This document shows positions 29,426 to 38,963 of a stretch of DNA of 64,000 bases, piece by piece. Numbering within the stretch: position 1 is the first letter of the stretch; every line of letters starts with the position of its first letter. The stretch is from Dictyobacter vulcani. Lineage in GTDB: Bacteria > Chloroflexota > Ktedonobacteria > Ktedonobacterales > Ktedonobacteraceae. The stretch covers positions 1,984,001-2,048,000 of the forward strand of contig NZ_BKZW01000001.1 of assembly GCF_008974265.1 (NCBI RefSeq), in the 5' to 3' direction. Under the pieces are notes generated by a model that was given only the letters and a program-made list of their open reading frames with translations, had not been told where the DNA came from and did not search any database. Made by a program: the position numbers and the translations under genes.

Positions 29426-29875
29426 ATGAATATTTTGATCTATATTGCAGTGCCAATTGAGAATGAGCAGACCATATGTGCAGAGCTCAAGCGCTGCTGT
29501 GCAGAAACAGGGGATCAATTAATTGGACATCGGGTCTACAAAGAAGTAGGCGAGGTGCTTTTTGTCGTATGTCTGGCACATCAATATCTCCTGACCAAAC
29601 ATGTACATATTCTTAATCAAGCCTTACAGGCTCAACTCATCCTCTCGTTTCAACCCGAACAGGCTCAAGTCATGACTATATCTAGCCAGGGGAACGTATT
29701 AGCTCCCCATAATATCACTGCCCTGCTGAAAGGTTTTCCGTTACAGCCCAGTGAATCCTGGTTTCCCGCTATTGAGGATAGTGAGAAGGCATATCTCTGT
29801 ATAAATACCAGAAAACTCAATCATCAACAGATCTCCTGGCTGAATAGCCGCCACCTAACCTATCTACCTGCATAA
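29426..29875 (+). CDS. Hypothetical cytoplasmic protein
   Basis: 149 residues from the ATG at 29426 (MNILIYIAVPIENEQTICAE), preceded by GAGGAAG; a longer frame begins at 29381. The composition is that of a soluble alpha/beta protein, with no recognised motif, signal or membrane segment. The N-terminal strand MNILIYIAV and RCCAETGDQLIGH suggest a flavodoxin- or receiver-like fold, but nothing decisive is visible. Confidence 0.65.
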   Translation: MNILIYIAVPIENEQTICAELKRCCAETGDQLIGHRVYKEVGEVLFVVCLAHQYLLTKHVHILNQALQAQLILSFQPEQAQVMTISSQGNVLAPHNITALLKGFPLQPSESWFPAIEDSEKAYLCINTRKLNHQQISWLNSRHLTYLPA

Positions 29876-29984
29876 GCCCTGAAGCTGTTGCAGGCAGGTG
29901 TAGTCCGATGTGACGATATGCTACAATGGATAGGCAGAGTATGTCCTCTCTGTGGTAATCCAGGCTACGAGGAGTTTTCTATCC

Positions 29985-30167
29985 ATGTGGAAACAGGGAA
30001 GTCTTTTTCCCCTGCTGGCTTTGCTGCCAGCCCTCTTCCTTGAGGGAAAAAACACCTATGCACTGTCCCAGGAACAGCCAGACAAGCAACTCATTCCCAC
30101 TTCTCTTGAGCAGGTAATCGGACTCGAAAGCGAGGCAAGCAGTAGCTATGGGCAAAGGAAGAAATAA
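29985..30167 (+). CDS. Possible small secreted protein
   Basis: 60 codons from the ATG at 29985, with GAGGAG 10 nt upstream: MWKQGSLFPLLALLPALFLEG looks like a signal peptide, then a polar tail. The 3' end overlaps the next gene by 20 nt in another frame, so it may instead be a leader peptide that couples translation. No homolog recognised. Confidence 0.4.
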   Translation: MWKQGSLFPLLALLPALFLEGKNTYALSQEQPDKQLIPTSLEQVIGLESEASSSYGQRKK

Positions 30168-31422
30168 TCATTCTCAAAACGGTTGGCATCCTGAGGATGA
30201 CGATTATTTTGTTGAGAATCGCTATATTCATGAAGATGATTACGAGGGCTATGAGGATTATCTGGATTATGATGACCCTCCAGCCCGCACTCAGCGTGCT
30301 TCTCGTGCCTCTCGTCCTCCGGGTACCCGTCCACGCCGGGCGCGTGAAGGCACTCCCTCACGTCCTTATCAACAACCTCCCAGGCGTGTGGCACGACAGA
30401 TATATGCTCCACAGAAACGCCGGGTCTGGCCAACGCTCTTACTGGGCTGTATGTTTGGCGTTTTACTGGTCGTGGGTGTACTGGCACTACTGGTTTTTCT
30501 GGGCCTCAACTCGATCCAGAATGGCGGTCATCTTAGCGGTCTGCCTGGCTTACCAGGCAAAAAGCCGTTCACTCAGGCGGTAACGCAAGAAGTTAAACTG
30601 ACCCAGGTTACGCGTATTCAGGTATGCGACAAGATTGGTAATGTCAGTCTCAAGATTGATCCAGCGGCTACTACCACCACCGTGAGTGCTCTGAAAACCG
30701 TCCAGGCCACCAGTGATGCTGCAGGTAAAACCCTGCTCAATCAGGTTTCAATCGAGATTCAACCGCTGATGACGTTAACCAAACCGTTGAGCTGTTCCAG
30801 CCAGACCACCACTCCGACGACTACGGGGACGCCTACTGCGACACCAGGCGCTGGTGACAATACCAGCGCGCTGGTAATTAACGTGACCTTACCTGAAACA
30901 ACAGACAATCAGGTTGATCTAACAGTGACGATGCCGCCAGCCGTTGTACAAACAACTGATCGTCCCATGACGCCTATCCAGGTAGATGCTGCAAAGGGCA
31001 ATATTGCTGTTGATGGACTGAGCGGCATCTTCAATCTGCACGGAGTCGATGGCAATGTCACGGTCTCGCATGCGGTCCTGGCCGATGGCTCCAGACTTGA
31101 AACCAGCCAGGGCGATGTGACTTTTGGCGGCTTTCTTCTGCTACCTACCGATCCCCAGGCCAATGCCCGCTATATGTTACGCAATGAAAACGGCAAGATC
31201 AACGTCACACTACCAGCCAACAGCAATGTTACGCTGGATGCCAACACCAACATCGGTGCGATCCGTAGCGATTTTCCGATCAAGGTCACCAACAATGGTG
31301 GACCCGTTAATTATCACGGACCACTTAATCCCAATGCGAGCACGACCTCGCCAGCAACTCTTGTCCTAGATATCAGCACTGGCGACGTTCATATACTAAA
31401 GGCCAGAGAAGCTACACAGTAG
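30148..31422 (+). CDS. Membrane-anchored DUF4097-like protein
   Basis: 424 residues. An acidic, tyrosine-rich N-terminus (HPEDDDYFVENRYIHEDDYEG) is followed by a basic Pro/Arg stretch, one membrane helix (about 95-120), and then an extracellular domain. The external part has Thr-rich linkers and the repeated beta pattern of DUF4097 putative adhesins (IQVDAAKGNIAVDGLSGIF, VDGNVTVSHAVL, SRLETSQGDVTF, NENGKINVTLP). Such proteins are thought to form a right-handed beta-solenoid at the surface. Partner unknown. Confidence 0.75.
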   Translation: MGKGRNNHSQNGWHPEDDDYFVENRYIHEDDYEGYEDYLDYDDPPARTQRASRASRPPGTRPRRAREGTPSRPYQQPPRRVARQIYAPQKRRVWPTLLLGCMFGVLLVVGVLALLVFLGLNSIQNGGHLSGLPGLPGKKPFTQAVTQEVKLTQVTRIQVCDKIGNVSLKIDPAATTTTVSALKTVQATSDAAGKTLLNQVSIEIQPLMTLTKPLSCSSQTTTPTTTGTPTATPGAGDNTSALVINVTLPETTDNQVDLTVTMPPAVVQTTDRPMTPIQVDAAKGNIAVDGLSGIFNLHGVDGNVTVSHAVLADGSRLETSQGDVTFGGFLLLPTDPQANARYMLRNENGKINVTLPANSNVTLDANTNIGAIRSDFPIKVTNNGGPVNYHGPLNPNASTTSPATLVLDISTGDVHILKAREATQ

Positions 31423-31648
31423 CTCCACGTGCTTGTCACTTTAAACCAGCCAAAGTATAATGGCACATGCTCAGGGAACTGCTACAGTTTGGGAAGCAAA
31501 ATTATCATTATAGGTTACGTCATAATTTTGTGTTTTTTGCGTTTCCTGGCTATCTTATTCCCTGTTACACCAGCCACGCTCACGCAGAAAGGAGGGCCGT
31601 AGTGCTTACCTGTCATAACAATAGGAAATGCAACTACGGTAGATTTTC

Positions 31649-34600
31649 ATGAACGCGGTGAACAATCCTACAGTGCTTGGTTCACTTCAATTTTTGACCG
31701 GACCATTGGCCGGCAAAACTTTTCCGATTACTAAACCCATTACAAATATGGGCCGTGAACCCGGCAATGATATAGTTATTTCTGATCCATCCGTATCACG
31801 CCATCATGCACAGATCATGTGGAATGGCAATGTGTGGTCAATTAAGAAGGCAGCGCCTCAAAATACCATTTTGCTCAATCAGCGCGAGATCAATCAATCG
31901 CCCCTCAATGATCGCGATACAATTAGTTTAGGTCAGGGGACAACCTTTCTTTTATTGATTGCAGACAGTGCTCGTCCTACGCCGAACTCGACTGAGCGTG
32001 GCGCGAATGTCCCTCCGGCGACGCCACAGGTGCAGGCACCACCTGCGTATCCACCCATGCAGGCGCCAATGGGTAATCAACAGCAACCACCAAATTATGC
32101 CGCGGCTCCTCTCAGCAATCCTGGTGTGAGGAATGGTAATGGGCAGCCAGCACCACCGGCATATAATTTTGATGAGGTTCTGCCAACCCAGGCGCAACAG
32201 CCGTTTGATATGAGCGGTGGCCGACCAGCTGGCATAGTTGGCACTCCAACCCTTGAGGTCAGTACCAATACTGATCAAGAAAAGCATCAATATCCATTAA
32301 CACCTGATCGTCAGGTCTTTGATATTGGGCGCGATCCTTCAAATACCATTGTGATTAATCGCCCGACTATTTCCAGTTTCCATGCACAAATTGTGCGCGA
32401 AGGCAATCAACTGGTCCTGATTCATCCTCATCCTAAACGCGGTCATACATTGAATGGTTTGACCTTCCAGGGACAAAACATTGCTGGTCAACAACAATTC
32501 CGTCGTGTCCTGACCCGCGGAGATGTGTTTCGTATCAGTGATGCTAATGGTACCTTTGTTTCTCTCACCTATAATGATGGAAGCGGTCAGGTACAGGATG
32601 CCGTTCCTGAACTACAGCCAATCCAACTGGGGGCACCTGTCATTACATTGGGTCGCGCACCTGATAACATGGTTGTCCTGAAACATCCACAGGTCTCCAG
32701 TCATCATGCTCGCCTGGAACAGGTACAGGGCGGCTATCGCCTGGTGGACCTGAATAGTACGAATCATGTCTATGTAAATAGCCAGCGTGCTTCCAATCAA
32801 AACCTGACACCAGGCGATATCATTCGTATCGGTCCATTCAAACTCACGTATACAGGTACCGTCCTGACACAACAGGATGAAAGTTATGGTATTCGGATCG
32901 ATGCGTTGAATCTGAAAAAGGAAGGCAATAAACATGTCGTTCTGCTCAACGATATCTCTTTTGCCATTCCGCCTCGTAAGTTTGTTGCTCTGGTTGGTGG
33001 TTCCGGTGCCGGCAAATCGACGCTGATGGATGCGCTGAACGGCCTGCGTCCTGCTCAACAGGGTATGGTCCTCTATAATGGACAGGATTATTATCGCAAT
33101 CTGGCATCCTTCAGCACTCAACTGGGCTATGTTCCTCAGGATGATATTATTCACCGTGAGTTGTCGGTTGAACGAGCGCTGTACTACGCGGCTAAATTAC
33201 GCCTGCCACAGGACTTTACAGAGAAGCAGATTAAAGAACGCATCGATGAGGTGCTCGAAGATGTTGAGATGAAGCATCGCCGTGGTCTGCTGGTCAATAA
33301 GCTTTCCGGCGGACAACGTAAACGTGTCTCGATTGCATTGGAATTACTGGCGAATCCTAGCGTCTTCTTCCTGGATGAACCAACCTCGGGACTTGATCCG
33401 GGTCTGGATCGTAAGATGATGTTGTTGCTGCGTAAACTGGCTGACAAAGGTCACACGATTGTCCTGGTTACGCATGCGACCAACAATATCAATGCCTGTG
33501 ATTACATCTGTTTCCTCTGTCAGGGTGGACGACTGGCGTACTTTGGACCCCCAAATGATGCTAAAGCGTATTTCGGCAAAACGGACTTTGCTGAGATCTA
33601 TAGCGCACTTGAACCGACAGATGAAAATCCTAACATTCCTGATGAAGCTGAGGCTAAATTCAAGCAGTCCCCTGATTATACTCGCTATGTGGTGGGCACT
33701 ATCCAGCAAGGACCGGCCGGTAATGCCAACTTGAGAACACCGGCAGCACCGGTCAAAGCACCGAAGCCTGGCAATCCCTGGAAGCAGTTTATTCTGCTCT
33801 CTATGCGCTACATAGAATTAATCTTGAATGACCGGGTCAATCTGGCTATCCTGGTTTTACAGGCACCAATTATTGGTTTACTCTTGCTCGGCCTTGCCGG
33901 TAGTGGCTCCTTTAATGAAAATAAGGTCGCTACCTGTGTGGGTCACGTGGTCATGACAGATCCCAACTCGCATAAAACCGATAATTGTCAGGTCGTGGTT
34001 GACTTCTTGAAGACCGACCAGGGTAAAATGGCTGCTCAGCAACAAAATCTTACACCAGATGAATTTCTTAAACGCTCTATCCTGCCAGGATCAGGTTCAG
34101 ATGCGCAAAAGTTACTCTTCATCATGTCCTTTGCCGCCATTATGTTTGGTTGTATTAATGGATCCCGTGAAATTGTGAAAGAGTCGGCTATCTATCGACG
34201 GGAGCGTTCCGTCAATCTGGGTATAACGCCATATCTCTTCTCCAAATTTGCGGTACTTGGTATCTTTAGTCTGGTTCAAAGCCTGATTCTGGTCACCATG
34301 GTCTCGATCAGCGCGCCTTATAGACATAGTGTCTTTTTACCGCCATTCCTGGAGATTTATATCTCAATGGCACTGACTTCACTCGCGGGACTCATGACTG
34401 GACTGCTCATCTCCGCGATCGTTCCTAACAATGATCGCGCCATGAGTATTGTCCCCTTGCCGCTTATCCCGCAAGTTATCTTTGCTGGCGTCATTTTCTC
34501 ACTCGATAAACCACAATTCCTGCAGGTAATTGGTGCCTTTTTCAGTGCCCGTTGGTCTATGGCCGCTATGGGCACCACAGTCGGACTGCATGGAGACAAA

Positions 34601-34774
34601 CTCGATGCTGATAACTTCTCCTACATCACAAGCTTATTCTCATCCGTCAATAAAAACAATCAGCCAGCTTCATTAGCTCACCTTCTGCTCTGCTGGGGTG
34701 CCTTGCTGGTGATGATCCTCATCCAGGGACTTATCATCGCCTGGTGCATCAAACGCAAAGACGTACGAGCATAA
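31649..34774 (+). CDS. Three-FHA-domain ABC transporter (ABC-2 type)
   Basis: 1041 residues in one chain. FHA 1 (about 8-105, MGREPGNDIVISDPSVSRHH), a Pro/Gln-rich linker, FHA 2 (about 200-305, IGRDPSNTIVINRPTISSFH), FHA 3 (about 325-415, LGRAPDNMVVLKHPQVSSHH). Then comes an ABC ATPase with Walker A GGSGAGKST (about 450), signature LSGGQRKRVS (about 551) and Walker B FFLDEPTSGLD. A C-terminal membrane domain of about six helices follows, in ABCG order. FHA domains bind phosphothreonine, so export is probably controlled by Ser/Thr kinases. Substrate unknown. A 14-bp terminator hairpin follows. Confidence 0.92.
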   Translation: MNAVNNPTVLGSLQFLTGPLAGKTFPITKPITNMGREPGNDIVISDPSVSRHHAQIMWNGNVWSIKKAAPQNTILLNQREINQSPLNDRDTISLGQGTTFLLLIADSARPTPNSTERGANVPPATPQVQAPPAYPPMQAPMGNQQQPPNYAAAPLSNPGVRNGNGQPAPPAYNFDEVLPTQAQQPFDMSGGRPAGIVGTPTLEVSTNTDQEKHQYPLTPDRQVFDIGRDPSNTIVINRPTISSFHAQIVREGNQLVLIHPHPKRGHTLNGLTFQGQNIAGQQQFRRVLTRGDVFRISDANGTFVSLTYNDGSGQVQDAVPELQPIQLGAPVITLGRAPDNMVVLKHPQVSSHHARLEQVQGGYRLVDLNSTNHVYVNSQRASNQNLTPGDIIRIGPFKLTYTGTVLTQQDESYGIRIDALNLKKEGNKHVVLLNDISFAIPPRKFVALVGGSGAGKSTLMDALNGLRPAQQGMVLYNGQDYYRNLASFSTQLGYVPQDDIIHRELSVERALYYAAKLRLPQDFTEKQIKERIDEVLEDVEMKHRRGLLVNKLSGGQRKRVSIALELLANPSVFFLDEPTSGLDPGLDRKMMLLLRKLADKGHTIVLVTHATNNINACDYICFLCQGGRLAYFGPPNDAKAYFGKTDFAEIYSALEPTDENPNIPDEAEAKFKQSPDYTRYVVGTIQQGPAGNANLRTPAAPVKAPKPGNPWKQFILLSMRYIELILNDRVNLAILVLQAPIIGLLLLGLAGSGSFNENKVATCVGHVVMTDPNSHKTDNCQVVVDFLKTDQGKMAAQQQNLTPDEFLKRSILPGSGSDAQKLLFIMSFAAIMFGCINGSREIVKESAIYRRERSVNLGITPYLFSKFAVLGIFSLVQSLILVTMVSISAPYRHSVFLPPFLEIYISMALTSLAGLMTGLLISAIVPNNDRAMSIVPLPLIPQVIFAGVIFSLDKPQFLQVIGAFFSARWSMAAMGTTVGLHGDKLDADNFSYITSLFSSVNKNNQPASLAHLLLCWGALLVMILIQGLIIAWCIKRKDVRA

Positions 34775-34782
34775 GAAAATAA

Positions 34783-34828
34783 AAGAGATCCTCAAGAACG
34801 CCAGTTATGTAGTCCTTGAGGATCTCTT
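34783..34828 (+). terminator. Terminator after the FHA-ABC gene
   Basis: Perfect 14-bp arms AAGAGATCCTCAAG / CTTGAGGATCTCTT starting a few bases past the stop codon, with A-rich sequence before and TTAT after. Confidence 0.75.
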
Positions 34829-34851
34829 ATCACCCGGCAATGATCTTCCAT

Positions 34852-34905
34852 AAGAAGGAAAAAGCAGCAATCATTTGTGTCAATGATTGCTGCTTTTTCC
34901 TTCTT
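34852..34905. terminator. Bidirectional hairpin with 24-bp arms
   Basis: Arms at 34852-34875 and 34882-34905 pair perfectly across 24 bp (core GCAGCAATCATT / AATGATTGCTGC) around a TGTGTC loop, with A-tracts and T-tracts inside the stem. It is a second structure right behind the first terminator, with no gene on its other side for 500 bp. Confidence 0.65.
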
Positions 34906-35161
34906 TAAATTTAACCCGATGTCTTATGTAAGTTTTTATCTTAAGTAATATATACAGATATATATTTTATACATATTCAACTTAATAAAAAGCTATCATC
35001 ACAAGCTTAAAATAAGCAAAAATGGTATCTGTAACCAATATACTTATTAATTTATATGGTCATTCATTTTATATTAAAGAATGTCAAAAAACCTTGTAGA
35101 TCCTGTCTGTATTCAAGTTTTTATGCTCTTCAAGCTATATATCAAGGGTTAAGTAAGCTAG

Positions 35162-35195
35162 AAAATTAACTTTATCGTACGATAAAGTTAATTTT
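35162..35195. promoter_or_regulatory. Perfect 34-bp palindrome
   Basis: A 34-bp perfect palindrome with no loop, centred on CGTACG, its left half beginning AAAATTAACTTTATCG. It lies about 240 bp upstream of the secreted-protein gene in an AT-rich 650-bp spacer (34775-35432) that has no ORF. A dimeric regulator site or terminator are both possible. Confidence 0.55.
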
Positions 35196-35432
35196 TATGC
35201 TATTGGCTCCCTTACTCTCTGTCATAGAAAAGATCTTATACAATTCACGATTATTCAGCTAATATTTGCCACATGGCCGTAATATTATGTAATTTAAGTT
35301 GAATTGATTGTAAAGGCTTTACTTTTATACTTGCATTTAATGATGGTAGGAATATGTGCCAACCATCTAATCAAATATTTAATTGTATCTGCCATTAGGG
35401 ACCGTTTCTTTAACCTGAAAAAGGAGTTTATT

Positions 35433-37346
35433 TTGCAGAAACGAGCGATACGATTCTTCTCACTAACAGTATTTTTACTACTGTTATCGGCGCTGTCGCA
35501 AGCCAATGCTTTTGCAGCTACGACCGCCAGAGATGGTGCTAGCGCCTCGGCTAGTTCCAACCCTTATTCCCCGACATACCAGCACAGCTATCGACATGGT
35601 GCTATTCCCACGATCTCTCAGAACAACAAGATGAAGTCGTACAGCCAGGTACATCCAGCTGTCACAGGTCAAACCCTTGGCTATGGTGGTGGCATCGATG
35701 GTATCGGCGTCACCAGCGGTCACGAAAAAGTCTATCTGATTTTCTGGGGCACCCAGTGGGGAACGCAGAGCACCGATAGCGGTGGTAACCTGACCTTCTC
35801 CAGCGACACCAGCGGTGGCGCACCCTTGCTGCAGAAAATGTTCAAAGGCCTGGGTACCGGCAACGAGCTGTGGTCCGGTGTGATGACCCAGTACTGTGAT
35901 GGTTCCGGTGTCTCCACTGGCGCCAGCAGCTGTTCGCCCAGTGCCGCTCACGTTGGCTATCCAACCGGTGGCGCGCTCTCCGGTGTCTGGTATGACAATT
36001 CAGCCGCTTCCCCAAGTGCTGCGACTGGTCACCAGATTGGTGTCGAAGCTGTCAATGCTGCTGCCCACTTCGGCAACACCACTGCTGCTTCCAACCGCTA
36101 CGCACAGTATGTGGTGCTCTCTCCTAAAGGTGCCAACCCCGATAACTACAAAACCGGTGGTTTCTGCGCCTGGCACGACTACAATGGTGACAGTTCACTG
36201 ACCGGTGGTGCGGTAAGCTCCTCCTATGGTGATATCGCCTTCACCAACATGCCTTATGTCATGGATCAGGGATCCAGCTGTGGTCAGAACTTCGTCAATC
36301 CAAGTGGCGGTACCAACGATGGCTACACCATGGTTGAAGGCCACGAGTATGCTGAGACCATCACCGACCAGAATCCTGCCGGTGGTTGGACCGCTTCCAG
36401 TGGTCAGGAAAACGCTGACGAGTGCGCCTGGATCAGCTCCGGTCAGGGTGCTTCCGCCAACGTTACCATGGGCAATGGTACCTATGCCGAGCAGTCCACC
36501 TGGTCCAATGACACCAACCGCTGTGATATCTCACATACAATCATTGGTGGCGGCGGCGGCGGTAACGACTTCGGTATCAGTGCCAATCCAAGCAGCCTGT
36601 CCATCGCTCAGGGTAGCAACGGTTCTTCCACCATCTCAACTTCGGTTACCAGTGGTTCAGCCGCTACCGTCAGCCTGACTGCCAGTGTTTCTCCTACTGG
36701 CCCAACAGCTTCTCTTTCCCCAACCTCCGTTACAGCCGGTGGTTCTTCAACCCTGACCGTTTCGGTTGGTTCAGGCGTTGCTTCTGGCAACTACACCGTA
36801 ACAGTTACTGGTACTGAGGGCAGCGCTGTTCACAGCACATCTGTCAGCGTGACTGTTGGTTCCGGCGGCGGCGGCGGTAACAAAATCACCAATGGTGGAT
36901 ATGAGAGTGGATCGACCGGCTGGACGGAAAGCTCCACTGGCGGTTACGAGATTGTAGATACAAGCAATCCACATAGCGGCACTCATAGCGCCTACCTCTG
37001 TGGCTACAATAATTGTACCGACACCATCTACCAGACCGTTTCTATTCCATCCAGTTACACGAGTGTCACACTGACCTACTGGACGTATATCAGCACAAGC
37101 GAGTCCGGTAGCACCTGTTATGACTACTTCTATGCACGTCTGCGTACAAGCAGTGGCGCAGTCATCACGACTCCACAAACCCAGTGTAACGCCAATACCC
37201 ATGGTTGGACTCAGTACAGCTTTAATGTCTCATCAGCTCTGTCAGCCTATAAAGGGCAGCAGGTTCAGGTGTACTTCGCTGGTACCACTGATTCCTCACT
37301 CACCACGAACTTCTATGTGGATGATGTTGCATTGAATGTCGCTTAG
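35433..37346 (+). CDS. Secreted multidomain protein, putative metallopeptidase
   Basis: 638-residue product if translation starts at TTG 35433, which has AAGGAG 6 nt upstream and opens a clean signal peptide (QKRAIRFFSLTVFLLLLSALSQANAFA). The frame also reaches an ATG at 35304 without a ribosome site. The first about 370 residues include EKVYLIFWGTQWG, CDGSG and MVEGHEYAETITD (about 301), a possible zinc helix HExxE. After a glycine linker comes an Ig-like Ser/Thr-rich domain (about 375-480), another glycine linker, and a C-terminal beta-sandwich resembling a carbohydrate-binding module (TNGGYESGSTGWTE). Peptidase activity is inferred only from the HEYAE motif. Confidence 0.75.
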   Translation: MQKRAIRFFSLTVFLLLLSALSQANAFAATTARDGASASASSNPYSPTYQHSYRHGAIPTISQNNKMKSYSQVHPAVTGQTLGYGGGIDGIGVTSGHEKVYLIFWGTQWGTQSTDSGGNLTFSSDTSGGAPLLQKMFKGLGTGNELWSGVMTQYCDGSGVSTGASSCSPSAAHVGYPTGGALSGVWYDNSAASPSAATGHQIGVEAVNAAAHFGNTTAASNRYAQYVVLSPKGANPDNYKTGGFCAWHDYNGDSSLTGGAVSSSYGDIAFTNMPYVMDQGSSCGQNFVNPSGGTNDGYTMVEGHEYAETITDQNPAGGWTASSGQENADECAWISSGQGASANVTMGNGTYAEQSTWSNDTNRCDISHTIIGGGGGGNDFGISANPSSLSIAQGSNGSSTISTSVTSGSAATVSLTASVSPTGPTASLSPTSVTAGGSSTLTVSVGSGVASGNYTVTVTGTEGSAVHSTSVSVTVGSGGGGGNKITNGGYESGSTGWTESSTGGYEIVDTSNPHSGTHSAYLCGYNNCTDTIYQTVSIPSSYTSVTLTYWTYISTSESGSTCYDYFYARLRTSSGAVITTPQTQCNANTHGWTQYSFNVSSALSAYKGQQVQVYFAGTTDSSLTTNFYVDDVALNVA

Positions 37347-37386
37347 TTAGTAGGTACAAAAACTCCAGTAGTTTTTGTAACACACT

Positions 37387-37425
37387 CCTGGTACATTGCA
37401 TTGCAGCAATGTACCAGGTTTTTTT
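37387..37425 (+). terminator. Terminator after secreted-protein gene
   Basis: CCTGGTACATTGC pairs with GCAATGTACCAGG around a 6-nt loop and is followed by seven T. The rest of the spacer up to the coaBC start at 37656 shows no further feature. Confidence 0.9.
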
Positions 37426-37655
37426 ATGCGCTAGAGTGACGGAGCTACCTATCTTTTTTCTAGCCACTGTTTAATCCGTCAAGGAATTTTTATAAAATGT
37501 CTTATGGAAAGACTGGCTGGGGTTTGGTTGGATGGGGTATCATTTAGTATATGCTGGTACTTCTTGGCACTAACCTTGCCGTTAAACATTTCCATATGCT
37601 ATTGTAGCTATGTTCCAGCACGAATGGTTTATTTTATGAAACAAGTAGGCTAGTC

Positions 37656-38930
37656 ATGTTACTCAATAGGCGCATTATCGTAGGTATCTGTGGAGGAATC
37701 GCATCGTACAAGGCAATCGACCTGGTCAGCAAACTGCAACAGGCGGGAGCATTGGTAGATGTGATTATGACCGAGCACGCGGAAGAGTTTGTCCGCCCGC
37801 TCACATTCGCAACCATGAGCCATCGGCGCGTGTATAGCGACCTCTGGGAAGCCTCTGGAGAGGCCGCAGAGACGCATATCAAGCTAGCAGAAGAGGCTGA
37901 ACTACTGGTAATTGTGCCGGCAACCGCCAATACAATTGCTAAATTAGCGCACGGTATGACAGATAATATGCTGACAGCCGTGGCCCTGGCAACCAGGGCT
38001 CCTTTGCTCCTGGCACCTGCGATGTACACAAATATGTATACCCATCCAGCGACACAAGCAAACCTGGCTACGTTACGCGAACGAGGTGCTTTTGTCGTAG
38101 AGCCAGAAGTGGGCCGACTCGCTTCAGGCGCGATTGGCGTTGGGCGCTTTCCTGAGACGGCTACGTTACTTGGGGCCATTCATCAAGTTTTGGGGCGACA
38201 TGGGGACCTGGCTGGTCGCCGTGTCATTGTCACAGCTGGTGGGACACAAGAACCAATTGATCCAGTACGATACGTAGGGAATCGCTCATCAGGAAAAATG
38301 GGCTATAACCTCGCAGTGGAAGCCAGAGATCGCGGCGCACACGTTATATTAGTATCGGGACCAGTTGCACTCCCTCCACCGTTTGGTGTAGAAATGCATC
38401 TGGTTGAAACTGCTATGCAGATGCGTGACGCTGTGAGTGACTTTATTACTGATGCTGATGCTTTGATTATGAGCGCTGCCGTGGCGGATTTCCGTCCAAC
38501 CAGGGTGGCAGAACAAAAAATCAAGAAGCTCAGAACTGAGGCTACAGGGCAACACAGGGAGGACGAGTTTTCTATTGATCTGGTCGCTAATCCAGATATC
38601 CTTGGCGAACTCGCACTGGCACTTAAGGGGGGACATGCCGGAGAACAACATACTGGCATCTCCATTCCCCAGTTGAAGCGACGTTTAATACGCGTTGGCT
38701 TTGCGGCCGAAACGGAACACCTTGTTGAGCATGCCCAGGCGAAGTTACAACGCAAACAACTGGACTTGCTGGTCGCGAATGATGTATCGCGTACAGATAG
38801 TGGTTTTGGTACCGACACCAATAAAGTGCTCATCTTTCATGCCGATGGTGCAATGGAAGACTTGCCTGTAATGCCCAAAACCGGCGTTGCGGCGGCAATT
38901 TGGGATCGAGTTGTGCCGTTGCTAGGCTAG
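37656..38930 (+). CDS. coaBC: Bifunctional phosphopantothenoylcysteine synthase/decarboxylase
   Basis: Coenzyme A biosynthesis: joins cysteine to phosphopantothenate, then decarboxylates the product. 424 residues. The N-terminal flavin-binding CoaC half has GGIASYKAIDLVSKL, the catalytic His in ETHIKLAEEAELLVIVPATANTIAKLA and the NML region DNMLTAVAL. The C-terminal CoaB half has VIVTAGGTQEPIDPVRYVGNRSSGKMG, AAVADFRP and ANDVS. The usual catalytic-loop Cys around LASGAIGVGRF is not seen, which is unusual for CoaC and worth noting. A small coiled-coil gene follows. Confidence 0.93.
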   Translation: MLLNRRIIVGICGGIASYKAIDLVSKLQQAGALVDVIMTEHAEEFVRPLTFATMSHRRVYSDLWEASGEAAETHIKLAEEAELLVIVPATANTIAKLAHGMTDNMLTAVALATRAPLLLAPAMYTNMYTHPATQANLATLRERGAFVVEPEVGRLASGAIGVGRFPETATLLGAIHQVLGRHGDLAGRRVIVTAGGTQEPIDPVRYVGNRSSGKMGYNLAVEARDRGAHVILVSGPVALPPPFGVEMHLVETAMQMRDAVSDFITDADALIMSAAVADFRPTRVAEQKIKKLRTEATGQHREDEFSIDLVANPDILGELALALKGGHAGEQHTGISIPQLKRRLIRVGFAAETEHLVEHAQAKLQRKQLDLLVANDVSRTDSGFGTDTNKVLIFHADGAMEDLPVMPKTGVAAAIWDRVVPLLG

Positions 38931-38963
38931 GCCAGGCACAATAAAGTTGGAGGACGTGGCGCT

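Noticed and set aside
35304..35432. ATG at 35304 as start of the secreted protein
   Set aside because: No ribosome site there; the TTG at 35433 has AAGGAG at ideal distance and opens a proper signal peptide.
36771..37202. Antisense frames across the secreted-protein gene
   Set aside because: The real gene has strong third-position bias, which opens antisense frames; composition is not protein-like.
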